Assembly (NCBI RefSeq): GCF_026932795.1
Contig: NZ_JADPVH010000005.1
Span: 1-64,000 of the forward strand
DNA from: Paenarthrobacter sp. Z7-10
GTDB taxonomy: Bacteria; Actinomycetota; Actinomycetes; Actinomycetales; Micrococcaceae
Length of the DNA stretch: 64,000 bases
Direction: 5' to 3'
The translations under genes were made by a program, and so were the position numbers. This document shows positions 19,443-35,907 of the stretch, in pieces (within the stretch, counting starts at the first letter, position 1; each line of letters begins with the position of its first letter). The notes under the pieces were generated by a model. It saw only the letters and a program-made list of their open reading frames with translations. It was not told where the DNA came from and searched no databases.

Positions 19443-19808
19443 TTAGCGAGCCTCCTCTTTCTCCGGGGTTGCGACGACCACGGTGATGTGGCTGCTGCGC
19501 TTTCTGATGCGGAATGCGCGGCCCTGGGCACGCGGCTGGAACCGCTTCATGGTGGGGCCCTCATCAACGAATGCCTCGCTGATGAACAGATCGCCTTCAT
19601 CGAAAGCGACGCTGTCGCGGTCTGCCAGCACGCGGGCGTTAGCCACTGCGGACTGGAGTACCTTGAAAACCGGCTCCGAAGCTGCCTGCGGGGCAAACTT
19701 CAGAATCGCCAATGCCTCATTCGCCTGCTTGCCACGAATCAGGTTGACGACGCGCCGGGCCTTCATAGGCGTTACGCGAATATGACGCGCAATTGCCTTG
19801 GCTTCCAT
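19443..19808 (-). CDS. rplV: 50S ribosomal protein L22
   Basis: L22 lines the exit tunnel; changes in its loop can affect macrolide binding. The 121 residues carry [27 protein letters not shown] and the C-terminal hairpin [29 protein letters not shown]. The loop looks like the ordinary wild-type form. It abuts rpsC without a gap. Confidence 0.98.
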   Translation of the reverse strand: MEAKAIARHIRVTPMKARRVVNLIRGKQANEALAILKFAPQAASEPVFKVLQSAVANARVLADRDSVAFDEGDLFISEAFVDEGPTMKRFQPRAQGRAFRIRKRSSHITVVVATPEKEEAR

Positions 19809-19846
19809 TGCTATCCTTCTCTCGTCTTAGCCGTAAACGCAGGCGC

Positions 19847-20128
19847 CTAGCGGCGCTTGCCCTTACGGTCGTCCTTCACATGGCCGCGGAAAGTCCGCGT
19901 CAGAGCGAATTCGCCGAGCTTGTGCCCGACCATCGACTCGGTCACAAACACGGGGATGTGCTTGCGGCCGTCGTGCACGGCGATCGTGTGTCCCAGCATG
20001 TCCGGGATGATCATCGAGCGGCGGGACCAGGTCTTAATGACGTTCTTGGTGCCCTTTTCGTTTTCCTTAGCTACCTTGACAAAGAGGTGCTGGTCTACGA
20101 AAGGACCCTTCTTCAGGCTGCGTGGCAT
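19847..20128 (-). CDS. rpsS: 30S ribosomal protein S19
   Basis: S19 lies in the head of the small subunit with S13. The 93 residues start [19 protein letters not shown] and contain [49 protein letters not shown], the complete signature. It is 12 bases after rplB. Confidence 0.98.
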   Translation of the reverse strand: MPRSLKKGPFVDQHLFVKVAKENEKGTKNVIKTWSRRSMIIPDMLGHTIAVHDGRKHIPVFVTESMVGHKLGEFALTRTFRGHVKDDRKGKRR

Positions 20129-20140
20129 GTGTCCAGGCTC

Positions 20141-20980
20141 CTATCGCTTGTTCTTGCCAGTACGACGGCGACGCACAATGAGTTTGTCGCTCTCTTTGTT
20201 GGGGCGCCGGGTACGGCCCTCGGGCTTACCGTTCGGGTTGACCGGGTGACGACCACCGGAAGTCTTACCCTCACCACCACCATGCGGGTGGTCAACCGGG
20301 TTCATGGCCACACCACGCACGGTGGGACGGATGCCCCTCCAGCGGTTACGGCCGGCCTTGCCCCAGTTGATGTTCGACTGCTCGGCGTTGCCGACCTCGC
20401 CGATCGTGGCACGGCAGCGCACGTCGACGTTGCGGATTTCCCCGCTTGGCAGCCGCAGCTGAGCGAAGCGGCCTTCCTTGGCAACGAGCTGGGTTGATGC
20501 TCCGGCGGAGCGGGCCATCTTGGCCCCGCCTCCGGGACGCAGCTCCACGGCGTGGATAACAGTACCCACCGGGATGTTGCGCAGCGGCAGGTTGTTGCCC
20601 GGTTTGATGTCGGCGCTGGCGCCGGCCTCAACAAAGTCACCCTGCTTGAGCTTGTTCGGAGCGATGATGTACCGTTTGGTGCCATCAACATAGTGCAGCA
20701 GTGCAATGCGCGCGGTGCGGTTCGGATCGTACTCGATCTCTGCAACGCGGGCGTTAACACCGTCTTTGTCGTGACGACGGAAGTCAATCAGGCGGTACTG
20801 GCGCTTGTGGCCACCGCCCTTGTGACGGGTCGTGATACGACCGGTGTTATTGCGGCCACCCTTTTTGGGGAGCGGACGGACCAAAGACTTCTCCGGCGTC
20901 GACCGCGTGATTTCTGCGAAGTCGGCAACGCTCGAGCCTCGACGGCCCGGGGTTGTCGGCTTGTATTTACGGATTCCCAT
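20141..20980 (-). CDS. rplB: 50S ribosomal protein L2
   Basis: L2 is one of the most conserved large-subunit proteins and is needed for subunit joining and peptidyl transfer. The 279 residues start [18 protein letters not shown] and include the C-terminal signature [27 protein letters not shown] with the conserved His. Length and motifs are standard. Confidence 0.98.
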   Translation of the reverse strand: MGIRKYKPTTPGRRGSSVADFAEITRSTPEKSLVRPLPKKGGRNNTGRITTRHKGGGHKRQYRLIDFRRHDKDGVNARVAEIEYDPNRTARIALLHYVDGTKRYIIAPNKLKQGDFVEAGASADIKPGNNLPLRNIPVGTVIHAVELRPGGGAKMARSAGASTQLVAKEGRFAQLRLPSGEIRNVDVRCRATIGEVGNAEQSNINWGKAGRNRWRGIRPTVRGVAMNPVDHPHGGGEGKTSGGRHPVNPNGKPEGRTRRPNKESDKLIVRRRRTGKNKR

Positions 20981-21010
20981 GATTCATTTCCTCGTTAAAG
21001 TGGTCTCCGC

Positions 21011-21316
21011 TTATGAAAGCGGACCGCCGAAGATGTCGATAGTGCCTTCTTTGAGAGACACTATGGCGCGCTTGGTGTTCTTGCGCTGTCCCCATCCGAA
21101 TTTGGTGCGCTTGCGCTTACCGGCACGGTTGATGGTGTTGACCGATTCGACCTTGACGGAGAAAATCTTCTCCACGGCGAGCTTGATTTCGGTCTTGTTT
21201 GAGCGCGGGTCAACCAGGAAGGTGTATTTACCTTCGTCGATCAGACCGTAGCTCTTTTCCGACACGACTGGTGCAATGACCACGTCGCGGGGATCCTTGA
21301 TGGTGGCGGCGCTCAC
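21011..21316 (-). CDS. rplW: 50S ribosomal protein L23
   Basis: L23 sits at the tunnel exit and is the docking site of trigger factor and SRP. The 101 residues show [54 protein letters not shown] and the basic segment [19 protein letters not shown]. Its ATG overlaps the rplD stop by four bases. Confidence 0.98.
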   Translation of the reverse strand: MSAATIKDPRDVVIAPVVSEKSYGLIDEGKYTFLVDPRSNKTEIKLAVEKIFSVKVESVNTINRAGKRKRTKFGWGQRKNTKRAIVSLKEGTIDIFGGPLS

Positions 21317-22023
21317 TTGGCGTCCTCCTCGGTTGCTTGTGCAGCTTCGAGGTCAACCGCACCGAGCAGTGCACTGGAAGCAAATGCCTCGGATGCAGCC
21401 TTGCCGGAGACGAAAACGTCGTAAGCAGCCTTGGTGAAGATGACATCGTCGCTGACGAGCACGTCATAGGTGTTCAACTGATCCGCGTAGAGCACGTGCA
21501 GGTCCGTTAGGTTGCGTACCGACAGCGCGCCAACATCGTTGGCCCGCTCCAACACAACCAGCAAGTTCTTGCGCTCGGACACGGCCCGCAGCGTTGCCAT
21601 CGCGTCCTTGGAGGACGGCTTCGTGCCACCCACCAATTCGGAGATCACATGGATGCGGCCGTTGCGTGCCCGATCGGAGAGGGCGCCACGCAGGGCAGCG
21701 GCCTTCATCTTCTTGGGCGTGCGCTGGGAGTAGTCACGCGGTGTGGGACCGTGGACGACGCCACCGCCGGTCATGTGAGGAGCACGGATGGAACCCTGGC
21801 GGGCCCGGCCGGTACCCTTCTGCTTGAACGGCTTGCGGCCGGCACCGGAAACCTCGGCGCGGGTCTTGGTCTTGTGCGTGCCCTGGCGTGCGGCAGCAAG
21901 CTGAGCCACAACAACCTGGTGCAGCAGAGGCACGTTGGTCTGCACGTCGAAAATCTCCGCGGGCAGGTCAACGGCGACAGTATTGTCGTTTGATACGGTA
22001 TTGGCACTGGATGCAGCAGCCAT
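21313..22023 (-). CDS. rplD: 50S ribosomal protein L4
   Basis: L4 lines the exit tunnel with L22 and in some bacteria regulates the S10 operon. The 236 residues carry the loop [51 protein letters not shown] and the C-terminal domain. A Ser/Asn-rich N-terminal stretch of about 17 residues and an acidic C-terminal tail are extra compared with E. coli L4. It is coupled to rplW. Confidence 0.97.
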   Translation of the reverse strand: MAAASSANTVSNDNTVAVDLPAEIFDVQTNVPLLHQVVVAQLAAARQGTHKTKTRAEVSGAGRKPFKQKGTGRARQGSIRAPHMTGGGVVHGPTPRDYSQRTPKKMKAAALRGALSDRARNGRIHVISELVGGTKPSSKDAMATLRAVSERKNLLVVLERANDVGALSVRNLTDLHVLYADQLNTYDVLVSDDVIFTKAAYDVFVSGKAASEAFASSALLGAVDLEAAQATEEDAK

Positions 22024-22026
22024 TGG

Positions 22027-22677
22027 TTATGCTCCCTTCACGGCGGTGCGCACGAGGACGACCTGTCCGCGGGCGCCGGGAACGGCACCCTTGATGAGCA
22101 GCAGCGACTTCTCAGCGTCAACGCCGTGAACCGTGAGGTTCAGCGTGGTGTGCCGGACGCCACCCATGCGGCCGGCCATGCGCACGCCTTTGAAAACGCG
22201 GCTGGGGGTGGATGCGCCACCGATGGAGCCGGGCTTACGGTGGTTCTTGTGGGCACCGTGTGAGGCACCGACACCGTGGAAACCGTGGCGCTTCATAACA
22301 CCGGCGAAGCCCTTACCCTTTGAAGTGCCGACGACGTCGACCTTCTGGCCGGCTTCGAAGATCTCCACGGAGAGCTCCTGGCCGAGGGCATAGCTGTCGG
22401 CGTCCGCGGTGCGAAGCTCGACGACATGGCGGCGGGGGGTAACACCGGCCTTGTCAAAGTGACCGGCCAGCGGCTTGGTCACCTTGCGGGGATCGATCTG
22501 GCCGTAGCCGATCTGAACGGCGGTGTAACCATCAACAGCGGCGTTGCGCAGCTGTGTGATGACGTTGGAATCGGCCTGGACAACGGTTACCGGCACCAGC
22601 CGGTTGTTCTCGTCCCAAACCTGGGTCATGCCGAGCTTCGTGCCCAGGATGCCCTTGATATTGCGGCTAACGGTCAT
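22027..22677 (-). CDS. rplC: 50S ribosomal protein L3
   Basis: L3 is an assembly-starting protein that reaches the peptidyl transferase centre. The 216 residues start [21 protein letters not shown] and contain the diagnostic segment [52 protein letters not shown] site precedes the ATG. It lies 17 bases after rpsJ and three before rplD. Confidence 0.98.
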   Translation of the reverse strand: MTVSRNIKGILGTKLGMTQVWDENNRLVPVTVVQADSNVITQLRNAAVDGYTAVQIGYGQIDPRKVTKPLAGHFDKAGVTPRRHVVELRTADADSYALGQELSVEIFEAGQKVDVVGTSKGKGFAGVMKRHGFHGVGASHGAHKNHRKPGSIGGASTPSRVFKGVRMAGRMGGVRHTTLNLTVHGVDAEKSLLLIKGAVPGARGQVVLVRTAVKGA

Positions 22678-22694
22678 AGTTTCTCTGCACCTCC

Positions 22695-23003
22695 CTAGAG
22701 CTTGATTTCGATGTTCACGTCGGCAGGCAGGTCGAGACGCATCAGCGAGTCAACGGCCTTGGGCGTGGGGTCGATAATGTCGATCAGACGCTTGTGCGTG
22801 CGCATTTCAAAGTGCTCGCGGCTGTCCTTGTATTTATGCGGTGAGCGGATCACGCAGTAAATGTTCTTTTCCGTCGGCAGCGGCACTGGGCCAACCACCG
22901 TTGCGCCTGCGCGCGTGACCGTCTCAACGATCTTCCGGGCTGATACGTCAATGACCTCATGGTCATATGACTTCAGCCGGATGCGGATTTTTTGTCCCGC
23001 CAT
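22695..23003 (-). CDS. rpsJ: 30S ribosomal protein S10
   Basis: S10 is part of the small-subunit head and, with NusB, of antitermination complexes. The 102 residues start [29 protein letters not shown] and include [41 protein letters not shown]. It is the first gene of the S10 operon, with a leader of about 330-390 bases upstream. Confidence 0.98.
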   Translation of the reverse strand: MAGQKIRIRLKSYDHEVIDVSARKIVETVTRAGATVVGPVPLPTEKNIYCVIRSPHKYKDSREHFEMRTHKRLIDIIDPTPKAVDSLMRLDLPADVNIEIKL

Positions 23004-23448
23004 GGCGTCGTGACTCTCTTTCTGCGACTTAGTGCTTTGCGGAACCTAATGCCCTGCGTACCAGCACTGCTGACTAACACTCTTTACTTACCCGTAATGC
23101 TGTGGCCTGAAAGCCACGCTCCCAACGGACTGAATCCGGACATTTCCGGGTTCCTCACTCCGCCGAAGCTCCGACCCCCGCGGTCGGGCGTGTCGCGGGT
23201 ACTCCGCAAACACGCACACATACCGGGGATACCGGCTGCCGGGGTGGGTTATGTTTGGACTCCAGCTTGGACCCTGACACCGAGCATTATCTCGACCGGG
23301 ACGCGAAGAAGCGCTTGAACAACTTATCCAGTATGCCGGATTCGAGGGGCAAAAGCCAATTCGCACGATTCCGGCCGGCCTGGGGTATCGGCACCAAAGA
23401 GCGCCCGTCCACCGAAGTGGCCGGGCGCTCTTTGGAACGATCAGTTAA
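23004..23448 (-). promoter_or_regulatory. Gene-free leader of the S10 operon with tuf terminator
   Basis: This 445-base stretch contains no credible gene. On its right side is the tuf terminator (23394-23435). Between that and rpsJ a possible minus-strand promoter can be read: TTGGCT (complement of 23354-23359), an 18-base spacer and CATACT (complement of 23330-23335). It would give a leader of about 320 bases, long enough for autoregulation by a ribosomal protein. The promoter call is a pattern match only. Confidence 0.4.
23394..23435 (-). terminator. Terminator after tuf
   Basis: A perfect 14-bp stem (CCAAAGAGCGCCCG with CGGGCGCTCTTTGG), whose loop contains a nested CCAC-CGAA-GTGG hairpin, lies 14 bases after the tuf stop codon. 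It is a strong intrinsic-type terminator for the str operon, with the T-residues lying inside the stem end. Confidence 0.82.
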
Positions 23449-24639
<1,191 letters not shown>

Positions 24640-24771
24640 AGGTTCCTCCTAGAACGTTTTGAGAAGACTTACTGATCAGCGGCGCTTTTCGCTACTGAAG
24701 CTCCAGCAAGTCTACTGGGGGCTTGGGGTTTTGATGAAATTCAGGTTGAGCTGGTGGTGCGGGTGCCGAAG

Positions 24772-26874
24772 TTACTCGCCGCGGTTCTTCTGGATGATCT
24801 CGTCGGCTACTGCCTTCGGAACCTCGGAGTAGCTGTCGAACTTCATCGAGTACACCGCGCGGCCCTGGGTCTTGGACCGCAGGTCGCCAATGTATCCGAA
24901 CATTCCGGACAGCGGAACGTGGGCGCGAATTACCTTCACACCACTTGCATCCTCCATGGACTGCATCTGGCCGCGGCGGGAGTTGAGGTCTCCAATAACT
25001 TCACCCATGTATTCCTCAGGGGTGCGGACTTCAACTTCCATCAGCGGTTCGAGCAGAACAGGATTCGCCATCCGTGCAGCTTCCTTGAAAGCGGCCCGTC
25101 CGGCAATCTTGAATGCCATTTCCGAGGAGTCGACATCGTGGTAAGCGCCGTCGAGCAGCGTTGCCTTAATGCCCACCACCGGGTAGCCGGCCAACACGCC
25201 GTCGTTGAGTGCATCCTGGATTCCAGCGTCAACACTGGGGATGTACTCGCGCGGAACCCGACCACCGCTGACCTTGTTCTCGAAGGCGTAGAGCACACCT
25301 TCAACAACCTCCATCGGCTCGATGGCGATCTGGATCTTGGCGAACTGGCCGGATCCACCCGTCTGCTTCTTGTGCGTGTAGTCGTGCTTGGCCACGGCGC
25401 GCTTGATCGTTTCGCGGTAAGCAACCTGGGGCTTGCCCACGTTTGCCTCGACGCGGAATTCGCGGCGCATCCGGTCAACCAGGATATCCAGGTGCAACTC
25501 GCCCATGCCGGCGATGATCGTCTGTCCGGTGTCCACGTTGAGGGAGACCTGGAAGGTCGGATCCTCTTCGGAGAGCTTCTGGATGGCGATGGACAGCTTT
25601 TCCTGGTCGCCCTTGGTTTTGGGTTCGATGGCGACCGAGATCACGGGCTCCGGGAAGCTCATGGACTCGAGCACGATCGGGTTCGCCGGGTCACAGAGGG
25701 TGTCCCCCGTGGTGGTGTCCTTGAGCCCGATGGCGGCATAGATGTGGCCGGTCGTGACGCCGTCAACAGGGTTTTCCTTGTTGGCGTGCATCTGGAACAG
25801 CTTGCCGATGCGCTCCTTCTTGCCCTTGGTCGAGTTAATGACCTGGGCGCCGGACATGGCCTGTCCGGAGTACACCCGGATGTAGGTCAGACGGCCGAAG
25901 AACGGGTGTGTGACCACCTTGAAGGCAAGCGCCGAGAACGGTGCGTCGGCGTTGGCCGCGCGGGTGACGATCTTCTCTTCGTCGCGCACATCGTGACCCT
26001 CGATATCGGGGACATCCAGCGGCGAAGGCAAGTAGGAAACCACCGCGTCCAGCATCGGCTGGACACCCTTGTTCTTGAACGCCGAACCACACAGAACCGG
26101 GTAGATCTGGCTCGAAATGGTCAGCTTCCGGATGCCGGCCTTGATTTCGGCAACCGTCAGCTCTTCACCGCTGAGGTACTTTTCCATCAGTTCGTCATCG
26201 GCCTCGGCAACCGCCTCAAGCATCGCCGCGCGGTATTCCTCGGCGCGTTCCTGAAGATCGGCCGGAATGGGCTCAATGGTGTACTTGGCGCCCATCTCGG
26301 TCTCGCCGCGCCAGGTCAGCGCGCGCATTTCGATCAGGTCGACAACGCCTTCGAAGTCGTTCTCGGCACCGATCGGCAGCTGCAGCACCAACGGCTTGGC
26401 CCCGAGCCGATTGATGATGGTATCCACGGTGAAGTAGAAATCCGCGCCGAGCTTGTCCATCTTGTTGACGAAGCAGATGCGGGGAACATCATATTTATCG
26501 GCCTGACGCCAAACAGTCTCTGACTGCGGCTCCACGCCTTCTTTGCCATCAAAGACCGCGACGGCGCCATCGAGGACGCGCAAGGAGCGCTCCACCTCGA
26601 CGGTGAAGTCGACGTGCCCGGGGGTGTCAATAATGTTGATCTGGTTGTTGTCCCAGAAACAGGTGGTCGCGGCGGACGTGATCGTAATGCCACGTTCCTG
26701 CTCCTGCGCCATCCAGTCCATGGTCGAGGCACCATCGTGGGTTTCACCAATTTTGTGGTTAACGCCCGTGTAGAACAGGATGCGCTCGGTAGTGGTGGTC
26801 TTGCCGGCATCGATGTGGGCCATGATGCCGATATTGCGGACCTTGCTCAGGTCGGTAAGCACGTCCAGTGCCAC
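24772..26874 (-). CDS. fusA: Elongation factor G
   Basis: EF-G drives translocation and, with RRF, ribosome recycling. The start is a GTG with GGGAGA upstream. The 700 residues have G-domain motifs AHIDAGKTT (19-27), DTPGHVDF and [10 protein letters not shown], then domains II-V with the [20 protein letters not shown] motif and the C-terminal [17 protein letters not shown] motif. The length is normal. It lies 132 bases before tuf. Confidence 0.98.
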   Translation of the reverse strand: MALDVLTDLSKVRNIGIMAHIDAGKTTTTERILFYTGVNHKIGETHDGASTMDWMAQEQERGITITSAATTCFWDNNQINIIDTPGHVDFTVEVERSLRVLDGAVAVFDGKEGVEPQSETVWRQADKYDVPRICFVNKMDKLGADFYFTVDTIINRLGAKPLVLQLPIGAENDFEGVVDLIEMRALTWRGETEMGAKYTIEPIPADLQERAEEYRAAMLEAVAEADDELMEKYLSGEELTVAEIKAGIRKLTISSQIYPVLCGSAFKNKGVQPMLDAVVSYLPSPLDVPDIEGHDVRDEEKIVTRAANADAPFSALAFKVVTHPFFGRLTYIRVYSGQAMSGAQVINSTKGKKERIGKLFQMHANKENPVDGVTTGHIYAAIGLKDTTTGDTLCDPANPIVLESMSFPEPVISVAIEPKTKGDQEKLSIAIQKLSEEDPTFQVSLNVDTGQTIIAGMGELHLDILVDRMRREFRVEANVGKPQVAYRETIKRAVAKHDYTHKKQTGGSGQFAKIQIAIEPMEVVEGVLYAFENKVSGGRVPREYIPSVDAGIQDALNDGVLAGYPVVGIKATLLDGAYHDVDSSEMAFKIAGRAAFKEAARMANPVLLEPLMEVEVRTPEEYMGEVIGDLNSRRGQMQSMEDASGVKVIRAHVPLSGMFGYIGDLRSKTQGRAVYSMKFDSYSEVPKAVADEIIQKNRGE

Positions 26875-26972
26875 GGTGTCTCCCTTTTGAAAGATTTATT
26901 GTCCGTACGACGGCGGCCAGGCCTCCGGTGTCGAACAAAGCCCCACGCCCGGGGCGGGGGGATGCCTGAGAA

Positions 26973-27001
26973 TTCCCACCGGCGCTGTGCGCCGGCGGGA
27001 A
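26973..27001 (-). promoter_or_regulatory. Stem-loop between rpsG and fusA
   Basis: A 13-bp inverted repeat (TTCCCACCGGCGC at 26973-26985, GCGCCGGCGGGAA at 26989-27001) with a three-base loop lies 10 bases after the rpsG stop. In minus-strand RNA the single difference becomes a G-U pair, so the whole stem can form. No T-run follows, so RNA processing or partial attenuation is as likely as termination. Confidence 0.55.
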
Positions 27002-27010
27002 CCCGAGGGC

Positions 27011-27481
27011 TTACCAGCGGTAGTGTGCGAAGGCCTTGTTGGACTCTGCCATCTTGTGCGTGTCTTCGCGGCGCTTTACGGCCGCACCCAGACCATTTGA
27101 GGCATCGAGGATCTCGTTGCGCAGACGCTCGGTCATGGTCTTCTCCCGGCGGGCCTTGGAGTAGCCCACCAGCCAGCGCAGGGCCAAAGCCTGTGCGCGG
27201 CCGGGCTTGACCTCAACCGGAACCTGGTAGGTGGCTCCACCGACACGGCGGGACTTGACCTCAAGGCTGGGCTTGATGTTCTCCATCGCCTTTTTCAGAG
27301 CAGCAACCGGATCGCCGCCGCTCTTTTCACGGGCACCTTCGAGCGCGCCATAGACAATGCGCTCGGCGGTGGACTTCTTGCCGTCGACCAGGACCTTATT
27401 GATCAGCTGCGTGACCAACGGGGACCCGAAAACGGGATCTACAACGAGCGGCCGCTTGGGGGCCGGACCCTTGCGAGGCAT
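27011..27481 (-). CDS. rpsG: 30S ribosomal protein S7
   Basis: S7 nucleates assembly of the small-subunit head. The start is the ATG at 27479-27481 ([21 protein letters not shown]), giving the normal 156 residues; the eight residues upstream in the same frame overlap rpsL and do not fit. The core ([22 protein letters not shown] ... [25 protein letters not shown]) and the C-terminus [14 protein letters not shown] are typical. Confidence 0.98.
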   Translation of the reverse strand: MPRKGPAPKRPLVVDPVFGSPLVTQLINKVLVDGKKSTAERIVYGALEGAREKSGGDPVAALKKAMENIKPSLEVKSRRVGGATYQVPVEVKPGRAQALALRWLVGYSKARREKTMTERLRNEILDASNGLGAAVKRREDTHKMAESNKAFAHYRW

Positions 27482-27482
27482 A

Positions 27483-27857
27483 TTACTTCTTCTCCATCTT
27501 CGCACCGTAGCGGCTGCGGGCCTGCTTACGGTTCTTTACGCCCTGGGTGTCCAGCGCGCCGCGGACGATCTTGTATCGGACACCGGGAAGGTCTTTGACC
27601 CGCCCACCACGAACGAGCACAATCGAGTGCTCCTGGAGGTTGTGCCCAACGCCGGGAATGTACGCCGTCACTTCAACGCCACCGTTGAGTCGCACGCGGG
27701 CAACCTTTCGCAGCGCCGAGTTCGGTTTCTTCGGGGTGGTGGTGTACACGCGGGTGCAAACCCCACGGCGCATCGGGCTGCCCTTTAGTGCGGGGGCCTT
27801 GGTCTTTGAGACCTTGGGTGAGCGGCCCTTGCGGACCAACTGCTGAATCGTAGGCAC
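27483..27857 (-). CDS. rpsL: 30S ribosomal protein S12
   Basis: S12 lies at the decoding centre. The start is the GTG at 27855-27857, with GGAG nine bases upstream, giving the standard 124 residues ([20 protein letters not shown]). The frame is open to 28043, but those residues have no counterpart in S12. The segments [15 protein letters not shown] and [16 protein letters not shown] look like the wild-type, streptomycin-sensitive form. It is the first gene of the str operon. Confidence 0.97.
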   Translation of the reverse strand: MPTIQQLVRKGRSPKVSKTKAPALKGSPMRRGVCTRVYTTTPKKPNSALRKVARVRLNGGVEVTAYIPGVGHNLQEHSIVLVRGGRVKDLPGVRYKIVRGALDTQGVKNRKQARSRYGAKMEKK

Positions 27858-28286
27858 TTTCGTGTTCTCCGTTTTTTCTCGAGAGGTTCTCGTGTTGCTT
27901 TGCACCGAAGGCCGCGAAGGCGGATAGGAATTGTCCTGACCACACACGCAGTACCGGCTGGAGCGAAGCTCTTTTCTCGGTAGTCGCACGCCCCGAACCT
28001 TGTCGGCGCCAAGGCATGCAAAAATGTGGCATACGTTGCACAAGGAGCCTGCAACCCGGAACTGTGTCCTGGGATCTCTCCCAAGTCACGCTCATCCACT
28101 GCCACACTAACAATTGTTTACCAGTCTAGCATGCCGGCGAACAGAGCCTTAATCGTCGCTCCCCCACGTGCTGTGGATCCCCGCTTCCTGCTGTTGAAAC
28201 CCACAGCCGGCAGGCAAAACGACGGCGGTCTCACACCAGATGGTGCGGGACCGCCGTCGTTCGCTCAGCGTCGCTTCAGCGCAGCG
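27858..28286 (-). promoter_or_regulatory. Gene-free region between rpoC and rpsL
   Basis: This 429-base gap holds the rpoC terminator (about 28213-28261) and the leader of rpsL. A possible minus-strand promoter reads CCTTAA's complement TTAAGG (28147-28152), an 18-base spacer and TAGACT (28123-28128), which would give an rpsL leader of about 260 bases. The match is weak. No gene is seen on either strand. Confidence 0.35.
28213..28261 (-). terminator. Terminator after rpoC
   Basis: A perfect 13-bp stem (AACGACGGCGGTC at 28218-28230, GACCGCCGTCGTT at 28249-28261) with a nested CACCA/TGGTG pairing in the loop lies 25 bases after the rpoC stop. On the minus strand the stem runs into GTTTTGCC, a usual intrinsic terminator tail. 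Confidence 0.85.
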
Positions 28287-32189
<3,903 letters not shown>

Positions 32190-32283
32190 ATGGTCCCTGT
32201 TCTCTCTTGTTCTCTAAATCTAAAGTCTGTTCGGGATACGGATGGAAGTACGACGACGGCGGCCGCCCGGTCCGGGATCGGGG

Positions 32284-32345
32284 GAAGGCGTGCGCCAAGC
32301 GGCGAAGGCCGCTCAGCGGCCAAAGTCGCCTTCGGCACGCCGTCC
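32284..32345 (-). promoter_or_regulatory. Structured rpoB-rpoC spacer
   Basis: The 184-base spacer can fold into a multi-part hairpin. The outer arm pairs GGCGTGC (32287-32293) with GCACGCC (32335-32341), the middle pairs GGCGA with TCGCC, and the inner pairs GGCCGC with GCGGCC across a TCA loop (32307-32321). There is no T-run, so this is more likely an RNA processing or stability element than a terminator. Confidence 0.5.
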
Positions 32346-32373
32346 CGAGCCCGGACCGGGCTCGGCTGGGTCG

Positions 32374-35300
32374 CTAGACTTCTTCGACGGAGTTCGGCTC
32401 GGCCCGTGAGAGGTCGATGCCCAGCTCCTCCGCGGCCCGGAAGACTTCTTCATCCGAGTCACGCATCTCAATCGTGGTGCCGTCGGTGGAAAGCACTTCC
32501 ACGTTCAGGCACAGCGACTGCATTTCCTTGATCAGCACCTTGAAGGATTCGGGGATGCCCGGCTCCGGAATGTTCTCGCCCTTGACGATGGCCTCGTAGA
32601 CCTTTACGCGGCCGTGAATGTCATCCGACTTGATCGTCAGCAACTCCTGCAGCGTGTAGGCGGCGCCATAGGCCTCCAGGGCCCACACTTCCATCTCACC
32701 GAAGCGCTGGCCGCCAAACTGGGCCTTACCACCAAGCGGCTGCTGGGTGATCATGGAGTACGGACCGGTGGAACGGGCGTGAATCTTGTCGTCCACCAGG
32801 TGGTGGAGCTTGAGGATGTACATGTAGCCCACGGAAATCGGGTCCGGGAACTGCTCTCCGGAGCGGCCGTCGAACAGCACGGTCTTTCCGGAGGAGTTGA
32901 TCAGCCGTTCGCCGTCGCGAGTCACATTCGTGGAGTCCAGCAGACCGGTGATTTCCTCTTCGCGCGCACCGTCGAACACCGGCGTGGCAACCGTCGTCGA
33001 GCCGGATTCCCGCGGGAGGTTCGGCAGGTTCTTGACCCACTCCGGCTCCCCCTCGATCTTCCAGCCGGTCTTGGCGACCCAGCCGAGGTGTGTTTCCAGC
33101 ACCTGGCCGACGTTCATTCGACCGGGCACGCCCAGCGGGTTCAAAACGATGTCCACCGGAGTACCGTCGGCCAGGAATGGCATGTCCTCGATCGGCAGGA
33201 TCTTGGAGATGACACCCTTGTTTCCATGCCGGCCGGCCAGTTTGTCACCATCGGTGATCTTGCGCTTGTTGGCCACGTAGATGCGCACCAGCTGGTTGAC
33301 GCCCGGGGGCAGTTCGTCGTCGGAATCCCGGTCGAAGACGCGGACCCCAATAACGGTTCCGGACTCACCGTGCGGAACCTTCAGTGAGGTGTCGCGGACC
33401 TCGCGGCTCTTCTCTCCGAAGATGGCGCGCAGCAGGCGCTCCTCCGGGGTCAGCTCGGTCTCGCCCTTGGGCGTGACCTTTCCAACCAGCACGTCCCCGG
33501 CCTCTACCTCGGCACCGATGTGGATGATGCCGCGCTCGTCCAGTCCGGCGAGGATTTCCTCCGAGACGTTCGGGATATCGCGGGTGATCTCCTCGGCGCC
33601 CAACTTGGTGTCGCGGGCATCGATCTCGTGCTCTTCGATGTGGATCGAGGAGAGCACATCCTCGGCAACGATGCGCTGCGAGAGGATGATCGCGTCCTCG
33701 TAGTTATGCCCTTCCCAGGACATGAACGCCACCAGCAGGTTCTTGCCCAAGGCAAGCTCACCCTGGTCGGTGGAGGGACCGTCGGCAATAATCCCGCCAA
33801 CCTCCAGGCGCTGTCCGTCTGAAACGAGGACGCGCTGGTTGTAGGCGGTGCCCTGGTTGGAGCGGTTGTACTTGGCGATCGGGTAATGCGTCTCGGTGCC
33901 GTCGTCGTTGAGCATCAGGACCAGGTCGGCCGAGACCTCTGAAACCACGCCTGCCTTTTTGGCAATGACGACGTCGCCGGCGTCCACGGCTGCGGCGCGC
34001 TCCATGCCGGTGCCCACAAACGGGGCTTCGGAACGGACCAGCGGCACGGCCTGGCGCTGCATGTTCGCACCCATCAGGGCGCGGTTTGCGTCGTCGTGCT
34101 CCAGAAACGGGATCAGAGCCGTGGCGACCGAAACCATCTGGCGCGGGGAAACGTCCATGTACTCGACGTCGCGGGCCGGAATCAACACCGGCTCGCCGCC
34201 GCCGCCGCGCTGGCGGACCAGAACCATTTCTTCGGCGAAGTGGCTGTCTTCGGTCAGCGGCGCGTTGGCCTGGGCGATGACAACTTCCACCTCGTCGTCG
34301 GCCGTGAGGTAGTCGACGTCATCCGTCACATGGCCGTTGTTGACCTTCCGGTACGGCGTTTCGATGAAACCGAAGGGGTTGATTCGACCGTAGGACGCCA
34401 ATGAACCGATCAGGCCAATGTTGGGCCCTTCCGGAGTTTCAATGGGGCACATGCGGCCGTAGTGCGACGGGTGAACGTCACGGACCTCCATGCCGGCACG
34501 GTCGCGGGAGAGACCACCCGGGCCCAGCGCGGACAGACGGCGTTTGTGCGTCAGGCCGGCCAGCGGGTTGTTCTGGTCCATGAACTGGGACAGCTGCGAG
34601 GTGCCGAAGAATTCCTTGATGGCGGCCACCACGGGACGGATGTTAATCAGGGTCTGCGGCGTGATCGCCTCGACGTCCTGGGTGGTCATCCGCTCGCGGA
34701 CAACACGCTCCATCCGGGACAGACCGGTGCGGACCTGGTTTTCGATCAGTTCGCCGACGGCGCGGATGCGGCGGTTGCCGAAGTGGTCGATGTCGTCGGT
34801 CTCAACCCGGAGCTCGTGATCCACTCCGTTGCGCTTGCCCGTCAGGGTTTTTCCACCGGCGTGCAGGGTGACCAGGAACTTGATCATCGCAACGATGTCA
34901 TCGATGTCCAGCACGGAAGCGTCGTCGGCGTTGAGCGCCTTGTCGATGCCAAGCTTGCGGTTGATCTTGTAGCGGCCAACCTTGGCCAGGTCATAGCGCT
35001 TCGGGTTGAAGTACAGGTTGTGCAGCAGAGCATCGGCGGCTTCCACTGTGGGCGGCTCGCCCGGGCGCAGCTTGCGGTAGATGTCCAGCAGCGCGTCCTC
35101 GCGGCCTTCGGCCGTGTCCTTGTCCAGCGTGGCGCGGATCGAGTCAAACTCGCCGAACTCTTCGAGGATCTGGCCCTCGGTCCAGCCCAGCGCCTTCAGC
35201 AGCACTGTGACCGACTGCTTGCGCTTGCGGTCCAGGCGGACTCCCACCTGGTCGCGCTTGTCGATCTCGAGCTCAAACCAGGCGCCGCGGGACGGAATGA

Positions 35301-35907
35301 TTTTGGCGGTGAAAATGTCTTTGTCACTGGTTTTGTCCGCAGTGCGCTCAAAATAGGCGCCGGGAGAACGCACCAGCTGCGAGACCACGACACGCTCGGT
35401 GCCGTTGACCACGAAGGTGCCCTTGTCCGTCATCAGCGGGAAATCGCCCATGAACACCGTCTGCTGCTTGATCTCACCGGTGTTGTTGTTCATGAACTCG
35501 GCCTTGACGTACAACGGGGCCGCGTAGGTGGCGTCGCGGTCCTTGCACTCGGCGGTGGTGTACTTCGGGTCAGCGAACTCCGGCTCGGAGAAGGACAGGG
35601 ACATGGTGCCCTGGAAGTCCTCGATCGGGGAGATCTCCTCGAAGATGTCGGCCAGACCGGAAGTCGTGGCAACGCTTTGGTCCCCGGCTTCGGCTGCCTT
35701 ATTCATGCGGGAGCGCCAACGCTCGTTGCCGACCAACCAGTCAAAGCTCTCAGTCTGGAGCGCGAGCAGGTTCGGAACGTCCAGCGGCTCGTGAATTTTC
35801 GCAAATGAGAGCCGGCGTGTTGCACCATCGGTGCTGTCGGTGTTGATAGCGGTTGCAGCGCTGTTTGCATTAGAGCTGTTTACATTAGAGGTGCTCGAGG
35901 CGACCAA
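32374..35907 (-). CDS. rpoB: DNA-directed RNA polymerase subunit beta
   Basis: Beta is the rifampicin target and half of the active-site cleft. The frame starts with a GTG at 35920-35922, but a TTG at 35905-35907 has AAGGA six bases upstream and gives the N-terminus ([11 protein letters not shown]) found in related genera, so it is preferred: 1177 residues. The rifampicin region ([19 protein letters not shown], then [20 protein letters not shown]) looks wild type. Other motifs include [19 protein letters not shown] and [17 protein letters not shown]-like ([17 protein letters not shown]). The Ser/Asn-rich N-terminus ([12 protein letters not shown]) comes from a short direct repeat. Confidence 0.97.
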   Translation of the reverse strand: MVASSTSNVNSSNANSAATAINTDSTDGATRRLSFAKIHEPLDVPNLLALQTESFDWLVGNERWRSRMNKAAEAGDQSVATTSGLADIFEEISPIEDFQGTMSLSFSEPEFADPKYTTAECKDRDATYAAPLYVKAEFMNNNTGEIKQQTVFMGDFPLMTDKGTFVVNGTERVVVSQLVRSPGAYFERTADKTSDKDIFTAKIIPSRGAWFELEIDKRDQVGVRLDRKRKQSVTVLLKALGWTEGQILEEFGEFDSIRATLDKDTAEGREDALLDIYRKLRPGEPPTVEAADALLHNLYFNPKRYDLAKVGRYKINRKLGIDKALNADDASVLDIDDIVAMIKFLVTLHAGGKTLTGKRNGVDHELRVETDDIDHFGNRRIRAVGELIENQVRTGLSRMERVVRERMTTQDVEAITPQTLINIRPVVAAIKEFFGTSQLSQFMDQNNPLAGLTHKRRLSALGPGGLSRDRAGMEVRDVHPSHYGRMCPIETPEGPNIGLIGSLASYGRINPFGFIETPYRKVNNGHVTDDVDYLTADDEVEVVIAQANAPLTEDSHFAEEMVLVRQRGGGGEPVLIPARDVEYMDVSPRQMVSVATALIPFLEHDDANRALMGANMQRQAVPLVRSEAPFVGTGMERAAAVDAGDVVIAKKAGVVSEVSADLVLMLNDDGTETHYPIAKYNRSNQGTAYNQRVLVSDGQRLEVGGIIADGPSTDQGELALGKNLLVAFMSWEGHNYEDAIILSQRIVAEDVLSSIHIEEHEIDARDTKLGAEEITRDIPNVSEEILAGLDERGIIHIGAEVEAGDVLVGKVTPKGETELTPEERLLRAIFGEKSREVRDTSLKVPHGESGTVIGVRVFDRDSDDELPPGVNQLVRIYVANKRKITDGDKLAGRHGNKGVISKILPIEDMPFLADGTPVDIVLNPLGVPGRMNVGQVLETHLGWVAKTGWKIEGEPEWVKNLPNLPRESGSTTVATPVFDGAREEEITGLLDSTNVTRDGERLINSSGKTVLFDGRSGEQFPDPISVGYMYILKLHHLVDDKIHARSTGPYSMITQQPLGGKAQFGGQRFGEMEVWALEAYGAAYTLQELLTIKSDDIHGRVKVYEAIVKGENIPEPGIPESFKVLIKEMQSLCLNVEVLSTDGTTIEMRDSDEEVFRAAEELGIDLSRAEPNSVEEV

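Noticed and set aside
23088-23366. Small minus-strand gene in the rpsJ leader
   Set aside because: The 92-codon frame has no ribosome binding site and no recognisable domain and overlaps the likely promoter.
24754-26523. A 589-codon plus-strand frame opposite fusA
   Set aside because: Codon-bias shadow of fusA, without ribosome binding site or homology.
34462-35808. A 448-codon plus-strand frame opposite rpoB
   Set aside because: Same type of antisense shadow; the rpoB strand explains the conservation.
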